DNA from: Choricystis sp. odSpoLacu1
Taxonomy: Eukaryota > Chlorophyta > Trebouxiophyceae
Length of the DNA: 64,000 nucleotides
Assembly: GCA_958009055.1 (NCBI GenBank)
Contig: OY253654.1
Location: 310,001-374,000, forward strand
Direction: 5' to 3'
In this document: positions 1 to 9,993 of the stretch, one piece after another
Numbering within the stretch: the first letter of the stretch is position 1
Layout of the letters: each line of letters opens with the position of its first letter
Notes under the pieces: model-generated
Databases searched by the model: none
What the model saw: the letters and a program-made list of their open reading frames with translations, nothing else
Told to the model about the DNA's origin: nothing
Translations under genes and position numbers: made by a program

Positions 1-378
1 GCGGGGGGGCGCCCGCGACACGCGGGTGGGGCGTGGAGGGGGGGTGACCAACCCTGCCGCCGCCAGGGCGGTGGCTGCGTCGAGAGGGCGGCAGCCACCG
101 ACCGCGGCGCGCAGGGTGGCCAGCGCGGAGGAGGCCGCGGCCGCGAAATCGAGCGGCACAAACGCTCCCGTCGCCGTCGACGGCGCCAGTGCAGGCCCCG
201 CGGTGCGTGCCAGGGACACAGGCTTGGGGAGAGCTGGCGCAGAGGTCGGAGTGGGGGCCAACGCGGCGGCGGGCGTGCCGCCGCGGCGGTGGGTGGGGGG
301 TGGGGGGGCGGCGCGCGTCGGAAGCGGAGAGGGGGACCGTGCCCGCTTGGTGGGGGGGCGGGCTGAGCGGCGTGGCAT
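1..378 (-). CDS. Hypothetical protein, N-terminal part, cut by left edge
   Basis: An open frame of 126 codons starts with ATG at 378 on the minus strand and runs off the left edge without a stop. The N-terminus is basic and rich in Arg, Pro and Ser (MPRRSARPPTKRARSPSP), as in a nuclear localisation signal. After a low-complexity stretch there is an Ala-rich, helix-prone part around LDFAAAASSALATLRAAV. I recognise no family. The gene would be divergent from clpX, with about 320 bases between the two starts. Composition is coding-like, but GC-rich DNA gives many spurious frames, so this is a candidate only. Confidence 0.4.
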   Translation of the reverse strand, partial: MPRRSARPPTKRARSPSPLPTRAAPPPPTHRRGGTPAAALAPTPTSAPALPKPVSLARTAGPALAPSTATGAFVPLDFAAAASSALATLRAAVGGCRPLDAATALAAAGLVTPPPRPTRVSRAPPR

Positions 379-700
379 AGTGACGGCCGCTGAGGAGGAG
401 GCCGCAAGGCCAAATGCGGGCGACGAGAGCGCCAAACCGGGGCGTGAGAGTGAAGAGGGACGAGCGTTTTTTCGACTCACCTCTCGTCTTCGCACGCCAT
501 CGGAGCGCAAAGACACACACGCGCAAGCCACGCGCCACCACCCTATTCGTTCAAGGCCAGCGTGAGCACGCCAGCTCACTGGCCCTCCACACGCCAGCGA
601 CACGACAACGCTGGTGACAGAGGAGCGAGTCCAAACAGCGCGCGCCCCAGTTTTTTCAACGTGGTGTTTTGCGCCACGCTCTTCCAACCCAGACAAAGCC
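379..700. promoter_or_regulatory. Divergent intergenic region before clpX
   Basis: This 322-base stretch lies between the candidate gene at the left edge and the first exon of clpX. It has GC-rich and mixed sequence with no convincing frame of its own. By position it should hold the promoters and 5' leaders of both genes. I see no TATA box or repeat. Confidence 0.3.
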
Positions 701-2781
701 ATGCTGCTGACTCGACTGGTAGCGCTGCGCAGTGTGCAGCGCACGCTTGGGCAGGTGATTTTGTTTGGGAGAGGCGGGGGGGTGAGAGTGTGCCCGCGCG
801 ACGCTGACACTGCAGACATGCATGCGACGCGGCGCGCAGGTTCGCGGCCTCTGCCGACCTGCCTCCCGCGCCCATTCCGCTGCAGCAGCATGCAGCTGAT
901 TGGGCCTGCGTGTCGGGACCGGCGCCCTGTGCACACCGCGCGCAGGCTCCCCGGCTTTTCGTGCGCGCCCCGCGTCTCCTCCACTCACACACCGCTGTCC
1001 CCACCACCCTACCCACCCTCACAGCACACCCACCTCCTGCGCGCCTTTGCCGCCGCCCCGCCCGCCCTCCCCCCCCCCTTCCGGCGGCTCCGACGCCGCC
1101 ACCCCGCGCCGCGGCCTGGCCGCCTCCTACAGTTCCCCCACCTCCCCCCCCCCCCCGGGAGCCCCCGTCGCCCCCGCCGACGCCATCCCCGCCTTTGGCG
1201 GCGGCGTCCCGGGGGGCGGCGGCCGCGACTCGTCGGGCGGGAGTGGGTGGGGGGCCGCGCCGCTCCCCACGCCGCGCGAACTCGCAGCCGCTCTCGACGC
1301 CCACGTCGTGGGCCAGTCCTCCGCCAAGCGCACCCTGGCGGTGGCGGTGTACAACCACTATGCGCGGGTGTCGCACGAGGAGGCGAGGCGGGCTGCGGTG
1401 GGCGGAGGGCGTGGTGGGAGTGTGTCTGACGGCGACGCCGCCCACCCCGACGCGCGCGACCCCGCCACCGAGCCCGCGGCGGGGGCGGGCCCCCCGCCCG
1501 AGTACACGGGGGTGCCGCCGTCGATGCGGGATGGTGTGGCGCCGCGCCCGCGTGGGCGCGGCGCCGCGGCCGACGACGGCGACACCCTCCCACCGCCGCC
1601 CTCTCCCCCCCCCTTTCCCTTCACCCTCGTTTGCCCACCCTGGCCACGCCACCGTGGAACTGGAGAAATCCAACGTGCTGCTGCTGGGGCCGACAGGGAC
1701 GGGCAAGACGCTGCTCGCGCGTACGCTGGCCCGTCTTGTTCGTGTCCCCTTTGTTGTGGCCGACGCCACGACGTTAACGCAAGCGGGCTATGTGGGTGAC
1801 GACGTCGAGTCCGTGCTGCACCGCCTGCTGCAGGCGGCGGGCGGGGATCTCAATGCCGCGCAGCGCGGGATTGTGTACATCGACGAGGTCGACAAGATTG
1901 GGCGCAAGGGGGACAACCCCTCCATCACACGCGACGTCTCTGGCGAGGGCGTCCAACAAGCCCTGTTGAAAATGCTGGAGGGCGCCGTCATGAATGTGCC
2001 GGAGAAGGGAGGGCGCAAGAATCCGCGCGGCGAGTTTGTCCAAGTCGACACGTCGAACATTCTCTTTGTCTGTGGCGGCGCGTTTGTGGGTCTCGACGTC
2101 CAGGTCGCCGAACGCAGGGCCGCCGCCTCCATTGGGTTTGGCGCCCCCGTGCGCGCCCGCGCGCTGCGTGGGTCGGGGTCGAGTGGAGGCGGCGCGGCTG
2201 CCTCGGCCGGCGTCGTGGCCGCCGACGCGGCCGCGCGCTCCGAGCGCGCCGCCGCCGTCGCCGCCGTCGAGCACGCCGACCTGGTCGCCTACGGCCTCAT
2301 CCCCGAGTTTGTGGGGAGGTTCCCTGTTGTCGCAGCGCTGCAGGAACTCACAGCTGGCGACCTGGAGAGGGTGCTGACCGAACCCTCGTCCTGTTTGGCG
2401 GCTCAATACTCTGTCCTGCTCGCGGCGGGGGGCGCCCGCCTCGCCCTGTCCCGGTCCGCGGTGGCGGCTGTTGCCACGGATGCCGCTGCCCGCGGCACGG
2501 GGGCGCGTGGCCTGAGGGCGTCGCTGGAGCGGGTGCTGCAGCCCGCCATGTTTGACGCGCCCGACGTCGCGCGCACGGGCGGCTTTGCAGGCGTTGTGGT
2601 CGACGTCGACGACGCCACAGGCGCCAACCCCACCCCCCGGGCCCGCGTGTTTGCGGATGTGGCCGAGTTTGAGGCTGCATGTGCCGCGGCGGGCGATGTG
2701 GTGGGGGTGGGGGCGACGGGCACAGCGCCCGTGGAGAGCGACTCTGGCGACGCGCCGCCCGCGGCGGCCGCGACGGCGTGA
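701..2781 (+). CDS. clpX: ClpX, mitochondrial AAA+ unfoldase subunit of ClpXP
   Basis: ClpX unfolds proteins for the ClpP protease. Exon 1 (701-754) encodes a presequence-like start, [18 protein letters not shown]. After an intron (755-1024, ending CTCACAG), exon 2 runs to the stop at 2781. Seen in the protein are VVGQ before the AAA+ domain, Walker A GPTGTGKT, Walker [10 protein letters not shown], the GYVGDD segment, [17 protein letters not shown], and a sensor-2 region [13 protein letters not shown]. No N-terminal zinc-binding domain is visible. The frame breaks twice at C runs: C10 at 1069-1078 and C9 at 1605-1613. In both cases one base fewer restores a continuous protein, the second directly before VELEKSN, which is conserved in plant ClpX. 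Family assignment is certain; the exact N-terminus is inferred. Confidence 0.9.
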
Positions 2782-3148
2782 ACGAGAAGACAAAAAACGA
2801 CGCCCCGCCCCCCCTCCTCTTTTGTGTGTGTACCACCACCGTGTTTCATCCGTAGACCGTTTTTTTCTTGCATTGACCCCCCCCTTTGGACCTGTGCGGT
2901 TTTTGCACTCTGCGCGCACGGTTTCCCCCACCCACACCCAACGCCTTAGTTTCCTCCCCCTTTTTTCTTTCCTTCCATCCGCCTTGTGTCCTTCTCCTTT
3001 TCTTTGCCCGCACACTTTCACAACACCCTCTCCCCACCCCCTGTGACACCAACCAAGAGAAAACACACCCCTTTTTCCATTTTGAGTTTCACACAGCTAT
3101 TTGGTTGCCTCTCTCTCTCTCTATTCTAAACCTACACAAACTCCTCTC
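2782..3148. other. Convergent 3' region between clpX and HCNGP-like gene
   Basis: These 367 bases lie between two genes that end toward each other. The stretch is pyrimidine-rich on the plus strand, with CT repeats near 3110-3125. It presumably contains both 3' UTRs. I see no further gene. Confidence 0.5.
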
Positions 3149-3743
3149 TCACTGGTCCCACCGCCGCCGCCGCCCGCCCCCCGCCTTGGCGTCTGCTCCT
3201 CCTGTCGCACTCACAAACTCACGTGGACCGCCCGTCGCGGCAGCCCGCGCCGCCGCGTCCTCCGCATCCAGGGCGGCCCCGCTGTCCGCGTCATCCAGCG
3301 GCTGCGCATCCCAGCTTGCCCCTGGCGGAATGAGGGAGGCGCCCGGGGCCAGCTGGTAAGCAGAAACCGCTTTTTCCAAAAAGGTGGGGTTGGTGTAGGC
3401 TCGCCGCCCCCGCAACTCGTCCACCACGCAGCGGCCGGCGTCCACCGCGTCCAGCATGGCGGTGACGCGGGCGATGAGGGCGGGGGGGGTGGCGGTGGTG
3501 GTGGGTGGAGGTGGTGGCGGCGGGGCGGCCGCCGCGTGAGGCGCGGTCACCGCGCCTCCCGCATCCCCGCAGCCGCAGCCGCTGCCGCTGCGGGCGTCGC
3601 CATCGCTGACCGAGTCGGACGCGGACGCGGGGCAGGGGGATGTGTGGGGGGGGGGGGGTGGCGTCGGGCGGCGCGTCGGCGCGGGGCGACCCGTCGTCGC
3701 TGGCTGAACTGTAGGCGCCCAGGAGGCCGCCGAGGGCGGACAT
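3149..3743 (-). CDS. HCNGP/SAP30BP-like nuclear protein
   Basis: The start is ATG at 3743 (MSALGGLLGAYSSASDDG), and the stop is at 3149. The N-terminus is acidic and Ser-rich, as in the HCNGP family. The conserved core is LRGRRAYTNPTFLEKAV, close to the family pattern in which a glycine-tyrosine-arginine-asparagine-proline segment is followed by a Phe-Leu-x-Lys-Ala-Val helix; an Asp-rich segment with alanine follows. HCNGP proteins are linked to transcriptional regulation and splicing in the nucleus. A G13 run (3646-3658) breaks the frame, and one base fewer joins DATPPP to the acidic part SASDSVSDGDA. The gene is divergent from the TOM6 gene, whose start is only 168 bases away. Length is about 197 residues after the correction. 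Confidence 0.68.
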
Positions 3744-3911
3744 GGATGTGTGTGGGTGTGGCGCAAGAGAGTAGTGGGGGTGGTTGCGCGCGCCCCCACG
3801 GGCCCTTCGTTTGCCTTCGACAATGTGGAGTGTCGACTCTCTTCACCCTTTCGACGCCGTTTTTCCTTCGCTCGCCCATCGGAGCGCCACCGCCGCCCCC
3901 AAAACACCCAC
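3744..3911. promoter_or_regulatory. Short shared divergent promoter, HCNGP-like / TOM6
   Basis: Only 168 bases separate the two divergent start codons, so both promoters and 5' leaders must lie here or overlap the genes. I see no recognisable core element. Confidence 0.3.
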
Positions 3912-4055
3912 ATGTTCCCCACCCGCAAAGCCGACCCGGCTGAAGCCAAACGCACCCTCCGCCTGCACGTGCTCACCCTGGCCGCGTTTTGTGCCGCCTG
4001 CCGCGCCGCGCCGTACGTGCTGCACGCGCTGGCCTCCCGCCGCGCGGCCGCCTGA
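3912..4055 (+). CDS. TOM6: TOM6, small subunit of the mitochondrial outer-membrane translocase
   Basis: This single-exon gene encodes 47 residues. The order of features matches plant TOM6: MFP at the start, a short charged segment with RKADPAEAKRTLR, then a helix ending RAAPYVLHAL, where Arabidopsis TOM6 also has an arginine, two small residues and PYVL. TOM6 stabilises the TOM complex that imports proteins into mitochondria, and it sits in the outer membrane through its C-terminal helix. The match in length and in the order of short motifs is good. Such a small protein is easily missed by automatic annotation. This plant-type form supports a green-lineage host. Confidence 0.8.
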   Translation: MFPTRKADPAEAKRTLRLHVLTLAAFCAACRAAPYVLHALASRRAAA

Positions 4056-4228
4056 ACCTGGGAGTGAGGTAAAAGAGGAAGGTTTGACGCTTCGCGCGCT
4101 CACACGCACACACACGCGTCCGGGGTCCCTCCGAGGCGGCAAGAAACCCACCCCGAGGGTGATTGGGGAAGAAAACATGGCTCGCGTGAAACGGGGGCCT
4201 GTGCGGCGGCCTGGTCGGCGCTCCATTC

Positions 4229-5486
4229 ATGGCCGTGGATGTCAAAGGTCGGCCTGGGGAGGTTTTGGTTGTGGGGTTTTGGGGGGAAGGGTCGGCACAC
4301 GGACCGCGACGCGGGGCGGTCAAAACAAACAAAACCCCCGTCCACCCACGCACCCGACAGCCGCCCGCCTCCGCGCCGCCGCCGCCGATGCCGCCGCCGA
4401 TGCGCCAGCAGACGTCACCACCTGGCTGCCCGACGATGGACCCTACGCGCCGCCCCCCGTCCGCGTGGTGGCGGCGTCTTGGGGCGCGCGCGTGCCCCCC
4501 CCAACACGCTCCCACCCGCCCGGCCCCGGCCTCGTCGCCCCCGGACGCAGGCTGGCGTGGGCGAGCGACCTGCTGGGCGGCGACGGCCTGGCCGGCGACG
4601 CCACGTTTGACGATGGCGACGACGCACCCCCCCTCGACGACTCGCCACCAAGCCCCTCGTCCTCGGCGACGTCGCCAGCCGCCCAGGGTGGAAGCGCGTC
4701 GTGGACGTCGTCTCCAAGTCGACCTACCTGTGGAACACGCGCACGGACGCGGTGGAGTGGGAGGCGGAGGGTGGTGGCAGTGGTGGCGACGGCGCGGGCG
4801 CGCGCTCGCTGGCCGCCCTGGCCGCCGCCGCCGCCGGCGGCTCCCCCCCCGTCGCCATGACGCTGGAGGAGGACGCGCCCGACCCGGTCACCTGGATCGA
4901 TGTCGGCCCACCGTGCGGGATGGAGGTGGATGGAGAGGGTGGGAGCAACGGCGACGACGGCGACGTGCCCGCCCCGACCACCATCGCCGACGCCGACGCC
5001 CCCAACCCCCTCCCCCCGCGCACCACGGCCACCCTGGCGGCCGCCGCGGACGAGCTGGCGGCCGCGGCAGCTGCCGCCGCGGACGGCGACGCCGCCGCAG
5101 ACGCGGAGGAGTGGCGGTCGCTGGCGGCCAGCGGCAAGGGCACGGGGCCCACGTGGGCCGCCCTGGCGACCACCGTGCGTGCGCGCGCGGCCCGGGTGGC
5201 GGCTCGTGCGGCTGCTGCCGCGGGCGCGGTGGCGTGGCCGCCGCCGGTGGCGGTGGCGGGTGGTGGTGGCAACGTCGCTGCCCCCACCGAGGACCCTCCA
5301 TCCTACTCGGTCTCCCTCGTCGTCGACGATAACGACCGGGTGCGCGTCACGCTGGCGCCGCGGCTCGCGGCCCGCCTGCCGGGTGGTGGTGGGGAGGGCG
5401 GGCCGCCGCCCAAGCGGCCGCGCCTGGCGCCCCTGAGCGGGGGTTGGCCGGGCGATGGCAACCAGTTGTCGCGCCGGGCGCAGTGA
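4229..5486 (+). CDS. WW-domain protein of unknown role
   Basis: A plausible model has exon 1 at 4229-4247 (MAVDVK), an intron at 4248-4360 ending CGACAG, and exon 2 to the stop at 5486. Near base 4690 the protein has PGWKRVV followed by STYLWNTRTDAVEWE. The two tryptophans and the central Tyr-x-Trp-Asn fit a WW domain, which binds proline-rich ligands; FNBP4-type splicing-related proteins look similar. The rest is Ala-rich with acidic patches and ends in a basic PPPKRPRLAP, possibly a nuclear signal. The frame changes near a C7 run at 4627-4633, which would need one extra base or two fewer, so the middle is uncertain. No family name is justified. Confidence 0.5.
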
Positions 5487-5757
5487 AGAAGTTCTGGCGC
5501 TGTGGCTCTGCTGCGGCCGGGGTGGCAACGTCATTTAGGGTGGTGGGGCTCTTTCTCTTTTTCAGAGTTTTTTCTTCGATCCATCTGCTTTTTCCTTCCC
5601 TCCGTTCCTGTCAGCACACACAAATATGCCTGTTTTCTTTTCATTCTGTGCACATACACTATCAAAAGGCGCATGTTTTTTTGGTTCTTGGGGTTCAATT
5701 CAGTTTTGACAGTGTTTTCGCTTGACGCTCTCTCTCCAACCCACCCCACCTCTCAAT

Positions 5758-6246
5758 CTAGCCCAGCCCCACCCACCTCGCAATTCCTCTCATTTTGGCC
5801 GCAGCGTACAACACGAACGCAACCACAAAGCAAAACGCCACCAACAACAGCATGTGGTGCGACCGCCCGCGCCGAAACGCGCGCTCCAGTCGTTTGGCTC
5901 CCGCCCTCAGCGCGACGCGGGCTTCATCCAGGGTGGCTTCCAGGGCTTCTGCGAGGCCAGCGTTGGTGCGGGCTTCATCGCCGACGGCCAGGGAGAGAGC
6001 TTTGAGGCGGCCGACGCCCGCGCGCAGGTCTTCCACTTCTGTGTCGACGTCGCCGCCGACAGCAATGGCGATGGCGTCGGGGCCAGTGGCACGGGCGGCC
6101 AGGCCGTCTCTGTGATGAGGGAGGGGAGGAGGGAGGGGGTGAGAGTGGGGGGACAGCGCGTGCGCGCATTGGCGCGAGGTGTTTGCCCCTCTCTGTCCCC
6201 CTGCGCCGGCTTCCACGTACCGACTGTGCCAGCCGTAGTGTGACAT
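5758..6246 (-). CDS. Qc-SNARE of the SFT1/BET1 type
   Basis: Exon 1 (6246-6221) encodes MSHYGWHS, an intron of 111 bases follows (6220-6110, GTACGT to CACAG), and exon 2 runs to 5758. The spliced N-terminus reads HSRDGLAAR, like the SREGLSTR segment of plant SFT1-like SNAREs. A SNARE helix follows (VEDLRAGVGRLKALSLAVGD), then a tail anchor HHMLLLVAFCFVVAFVLY that resembles the plant SFT1 anchor. Such proteins act in fusion of vesicles with Golgi membranes. Because the intron length is a multiple of three, the unspliced frame also stays open, but the intron reading is Pro/His-rich and the spliced form matches the family better. Total about 125 residues when spliced. Confidence 0.78.
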   Translation of the reverse strand: MSHYGWHSRYVEAGAGGQRGANTSRQCAHALSPHSHPLPPPLPHHRDGLAARATGPDAIAIAVGGDVDTEVEDLRAGVGRLKALSLAVGDEARTNAGLAEALEATLDEARVALRAGAKRLERAFRRGRSHHMLLLVAFCFVVAFVLYAAAKMRGIARWVGLG

Positions 6247-6359
6247 GCCGGTGAGGGCGCCCGCGTCGCCCGTGAGGTGAATGCGCGGGCGCGGGGAGGC
6301 GAAGAAAAAACGAAAACGAAAGTGCTTTTTCTCACTCCCGTTTTTTTCGTCGTCTCGCT

Positions 6360-6665
6360 ATGGTAATCGCGCCCCCGCCCGCCACCAGCCTGGCGCGCGC
6401 GCTGGTTGCCGCGCTGGACAGCAGCTGGACAGCAGCGGCCAGCAGCTTGACCAGGTCAGCTGCGAGCGGCCTGCTGCTGATGGGGCGCCGCGACGCGCGC
6501 ACGCGGCGGGGCAAGGTGTTTCGGTCGAGCAACGGCACGACGCGGCCCAAACCCGAGCCGACCCGGGGCACTGGGTGGTGGTCGGGCGCGGCGTCGGTGG
6601 CGGACGTGCCGCCCGTACCGCCTGCACCGCCGCCGGGCGGACCAAACACGCCGCCGGTGGGGTGA
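6360..6665 (+). CDS. Mitochondrial small ribosomal subunit protein bTHX (S31)
   Basis: This single-exon frame encodes 101 residues. The diagnostic part is GRRDARTRRGKVFRSSNG followed by TTRPK, which follows the bTHX/S31 pattern of Gly-Arg-x-Asp, basic residues, Arg-Gly-Lys, Phe and then a Gly-x-x-Arg-Pro-Lys end. About 40 residues of Ala/Ser/Leu-rich sequence with few acidic residues precede the motif, fitting an organelle presequence. The C-terminal extension is Pro-rich. I favour the mitochondrial over the plastid form because of the presequence type and the family's basic core, but targeting is inferred. The gene sits between the SNARE and the threonyl-tRNA synthetase. Confidence 0.72.
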   Translation: MVIAPPPATSLARALVAALDSSWTAAASSLTRSAASGLLLMGRRDARTRRGKVFRSSNGTTRPKPEPTRGTGWWSGAASVADVPPVPPAPPPGGPNTPPVG

Positions 6666-6787
6666 GAGAAGGGTGACCCGTTTTTTCCGCCGCCGCCGCC
6701 ACCGTGTGTTGTTGCTCCGCCCCACTGTGCTTTCATGTTGACAAAAGAAGAAAAAATCAAGGTAGACAAAACCATGCTTTCTCTCTC

Positions 6788-9479
6788 TCACGCGTCACCA
6801 CCCCCCTCCGCCACCGCCACCGCCCCGGCCGCGACGCTCTTGCCGTCGCGCGCGCCGTGTGCCACACCCTCCCCAAACACGCCCCCCGCCAGGCTCTCCA
6901 GGGCGCGCTCCCCCCTCTCCCGCGTCATGAGGGCGACAACGTCGTCCAACGCCCTCTGCCCAAACACCTTGTTGTCCCGGGTGCGCACGTTGACGGTGGC
7001 CGCGGCTTCTTCATCTGCGCCCACAACCAGGATGTAGTTGTACTGCGCCACCTGCGCCTCCCGCACCTTTTTCTGCATCTTTTTGTCGGTGGAATCGACA
7101 TCGGCATAGAAGCGGGCGGCGCGCAGGGTGGTGCGCACGCGGCGGGCGTAGTGGAGGGAGGCCGCGGAGATGGGGACGACCATGACTTGGCGGGGGGAGA
7201 GCCAGAGGGGCCACTTGCCGGCATAGTGTTCAGTGAGGATGGCGAACATGCGTTCCACTGACCCCAGGATGGCGCGGTGCACGATGACGGGGCGGTCCTT
7301 GGCGGCGGGGGTGTGGGCGGCAGCGTCGCCCGCTGCACCAGGTTTGGAGGGCGAGTCCCCAGCCTGCGCCGCGTCGGCCGTCGCGTACGTCAGGTCGAAC
7401 CGAATGGGCAGCTGGAAGTCCAGCTGAATCGTGGCACACTGGAACCTGCGTTTCAGGGCGTCGGTGACAGTGACATCGATCTTGGGGCCGTAGAACGCGC
7501 CGTCGCCCGGATTCTCAGACCACTCGCGGCCACACCCGTCGAGCGCGGCCGTCAGCGCCGCCTCCGCCGCCTCCCACTGCGCCGTGTCCCCCATGGACGA
7601 TTCAGGGCGGGTGGACAGGGCCAGCTTGTAGTCGAGGCCGAGGGTGTCGTAGGCTTGGGCCAGCATGCGCAGGCAGAGGGAGACTTCGGAGGAGACCTAG
7701 TGGTGGGGTGGGGGTGGGGGTGGGTGCAAAAACACGCGTCTCTCCCTGCCTCGTTTCCCGCTCTCTCTCTCTCTCATCCACACACAATGCACGACACAGC
7801 ATCCTCTACTCTCTACTCACCTGGTCCGGCCGGCAGAAGATGTGGGCGTCGTCCTGCTGGAAACGGCGCACGCGCGTGAGCCCCGACAGCGCGCCGCTGT
7901 ACTCATTGCGGTGCAGCACCCCAAAGTCGGCAATGCGCAGGGGCAGGTCGCGGTACGACCGCGCCCTCGCGGCATACAGCAGGCAGTGGCCCGGGCAGTT
8001 CATGGGTTTGAGCCCAAACTCTTGTTTCTCGACGTCGACACAAAACATGTTTTCCTTGTAGTGGGCGGCATGGCCGCTGGTGGTCCACAAATCAAAGTTA
8101 TAGAGGTTAGGCGTCACGACTTCATCAAACTCGTGCTCCCAGTACAGGCCGCGAATGTAGTCCATGAGCGTGTTGTAGATGCGGGCTCCCGCAGGCATGA
8201 AGAAGGCAGACCCCGGGGAGAGAGGGTGGAACAGCGTCAGGTCCTGCGCCGTCCCCACAACCCGGTGGTCGCGCCGCTTGGCCTCCGCCATGCGGTGCTC
8301 ATAGTCGGCCAGGGACGCTTTGTCGGGGAAGGTGACGCCGTAGACGCGCTGCAGGGCGGCGTTCTTGGCGTCGCCGCGCCAAAACGCGGCCGACGCGGCC
8401 GTGGTCTTTGCAGCTTTCAGGTACCCGGTGTGCGGCAGGTGGGGGCCGGAGCACAGGTCCACCATGGGGCCACACCGGTACAGCGTGATGGTGGCGTCGG
8501 CGGGGAGGCCGTCGATGATCTCCACCTTGAACTTGTTTTCTTCAAACATGCCGCGCGCCTCGTCGCGCGTCACCTCCACCCGTTGAAACTGTTGCGCCTC
8601 CTTCACAATGCCCGCCACCCGCTTGTCGATGGCCCCAAAGTCGGCGTCGGTCAGGGTGCGGGCGCCGTCCATGTAGCAGTCGTAGTAGAACCCTTCCTCG
8701 ACGGGGGGGCCGATCGTCAGTTTGACGCCATACCCCTGCTCCAGCGCCTCCCCAAACACGTGGGCTGAGGAATGCCAGAAGGCGTGCTTGCCGTCCGGGT
8801 CGTCAAAGGTGGCCAGGTGGAGGGTGCAGGAGGCGGCGAGGGGGCGGGTGAGGTCCCACTCGGCGCCGTCGACCTGGGTTGAGAGGAGGGAATGAGGTTG
8901 AGAAAAAAAAAAGGGGGAAGCCCGGTTTTGCCAGGCCTCGTTGCACCTCGTTGCACGCCACACGCACACACACACACACGTCTCCCTCACCTTGGCCACC
9001 ACCGCCGCCTTGGCGAGCGACTTGGAGATGGAGAGCGCGATGTCAAAGGGCGTCGTCGCACCCGCGACACCCTTCTTCACGCTGCCGTCCGGCATGGTGA
9101 CGTCGATCTCGACGTTGGCGGCTTTGGCGGCTTCAACCTGGATTGAGGGAAGGGTTGGGGAGGGGGGCGCAGGAGTGGGCGAGGCGCGTGGGGAGGGGAG
9201 AGAAGCGCAGAACGACGCGGCGGCAGCAGTCGCGATGCCTCGTCCTCCGCACCCCCACCCCCCTCTTCCTCTTACCTTGGCCTCCTCTCGCGCCCGGTAC
9301 TGCTCAAACAGAGAGATCCGTTTGGCCACGAACGCCTGCAGCTCGGCCGCGTACTCGGCGTGCGACTTGGAGGGGACCGCGGGTGGCGCGGCAGCAGCAG
9401 CGGCGCGGGGGGGGGCGTCGGCCACCGACAGGGCCGCCATCGCGGGGGCGGGGTCGCCGCCGCAGCAGTCGGCGCCCAT
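6788..9479 (-). CDS. Threonyl-tRNA synthetase
   Basis: This enzyme charges tRNA-Thr. Four exons join in frame: 9479-9276, 9137-8991, 8873-7821 and 7696-6788, giving about 770 residues. Visible parts are a TGS-like domain (VTMPDGSVKKG), the editing domain with HSSAHVFGEALEQ and CSGPHLPHTG, class II motif 2 (FGVLHRNEYSGALSGLTRVR, with QDDAHIF after it), zinc-site MNCPGHCLLY, and a C-terminal anticodon-binding domain (VMVVPISAASLHYARRVR). The chosen start gives MGADCCGG, without an obvious organelle presequence, so the product may be cytosolic; an upstream in-frame extension is possible. All intron borders are GT-AG. No frame break is seen. Confidence 0.95.
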
Positions 9480-9614
9480 GTGGGGGAGATTGTGTTCAGA
9501 GAAAAGGGGCGGAGAGAGAGGCGAATGCCTGGGAACAAAAGGAAAAACGTTCTGCCGACGGCGTCGTTTTTTTTTCATCGACCCCCACCAGCCCACACAC
9601 TCACTCGGCGCTGT

Positions 9615-9765
9615 GCGATCCAAAACTCTCCTACACAGTGAGAGCCGTGAAGGCTACAAGTGAGCACGCACCAGAAGCGTGATCGTCCGCCAACCGCTGC
9701 GGCTTCAGCAAGCACAGGTGTGGGCGTGCCGTTTTTTGTGGGTGCGCGCCGAGAGAAAAAAACAC
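9615..9765. repeat. Tandem repeat unit, copy 1
   Basis: Copy 1 begins GCGATCCAAAACTCTC and ends in an A-rich run before CAC. It shares with copy 2 the blocks CCAGAAGCGTGATCGTC, AACGCTGCGG-like sequence, CAGCAAGCA and CCGTTTTT, in the same order and spacing. The two copies differ by substitutions and small gaps, so the duplication is not brand new. Confidence 0.85.
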
Positions 9766-9779
9766 TGACTCTGTGGTGT

Positions 9780-9923
9780 GCGATCCAACTCTCCAGTGAC
9801 AGCCGTGGGGCTTAAGTTGAGCACGCGCCAGAAGCGTGATCGTCGACCAAACGCTGCGGTTTTCAGCAAGCAGGTGTGTGGGCGAGACCGTTTTTGTGTG
9901 CGCGCCAGGAGAAAAAAAAACAC
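9780..9923. repeat. Tandem repeat unit, copy 2
   Basis: Copy 2 begins GCGATCCAACTCTCCAG and ends in an A9 run before CAC, lying 15 bases after copy 1 in the same orientation. It ends about 70 bases before the GT32 start codon, so it may carry promoter elements. Function is inferred from position only. Confidence 0.85.
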
Positions 9924-9993
9924 CACAACCGCACGAGAGGCGAAGCGCTCCTTTCGGCGCGCGGCCCCTCCCCCTGCCCCCCTCCCCTCCACC

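Larger units (their letters stand above)
9480..9993. promoter_or_regulatory. Divergent region between ThrRS and GT32 genes with tandem repeat
   Basis: These 514 bases separate two divergent starts. Most of the stretch is taken up by two tandem copies of a roughly 150-base unit, listed separately. No gene is seen. Confidence 0.4.

Noticed and set aside
576..1769. Minus-strand open frame of about 400 codons over the clpX 5' part
   Set aside because: It overlaps conserved clpX exons and has low-complexity Arg/Gly composition with no family resemblance.
9615..9923. CRISPR-like array
   Set aside because: There are only two units of about 150 bases, diverged from each other and without spacers, in a eukaryotic promoter region.
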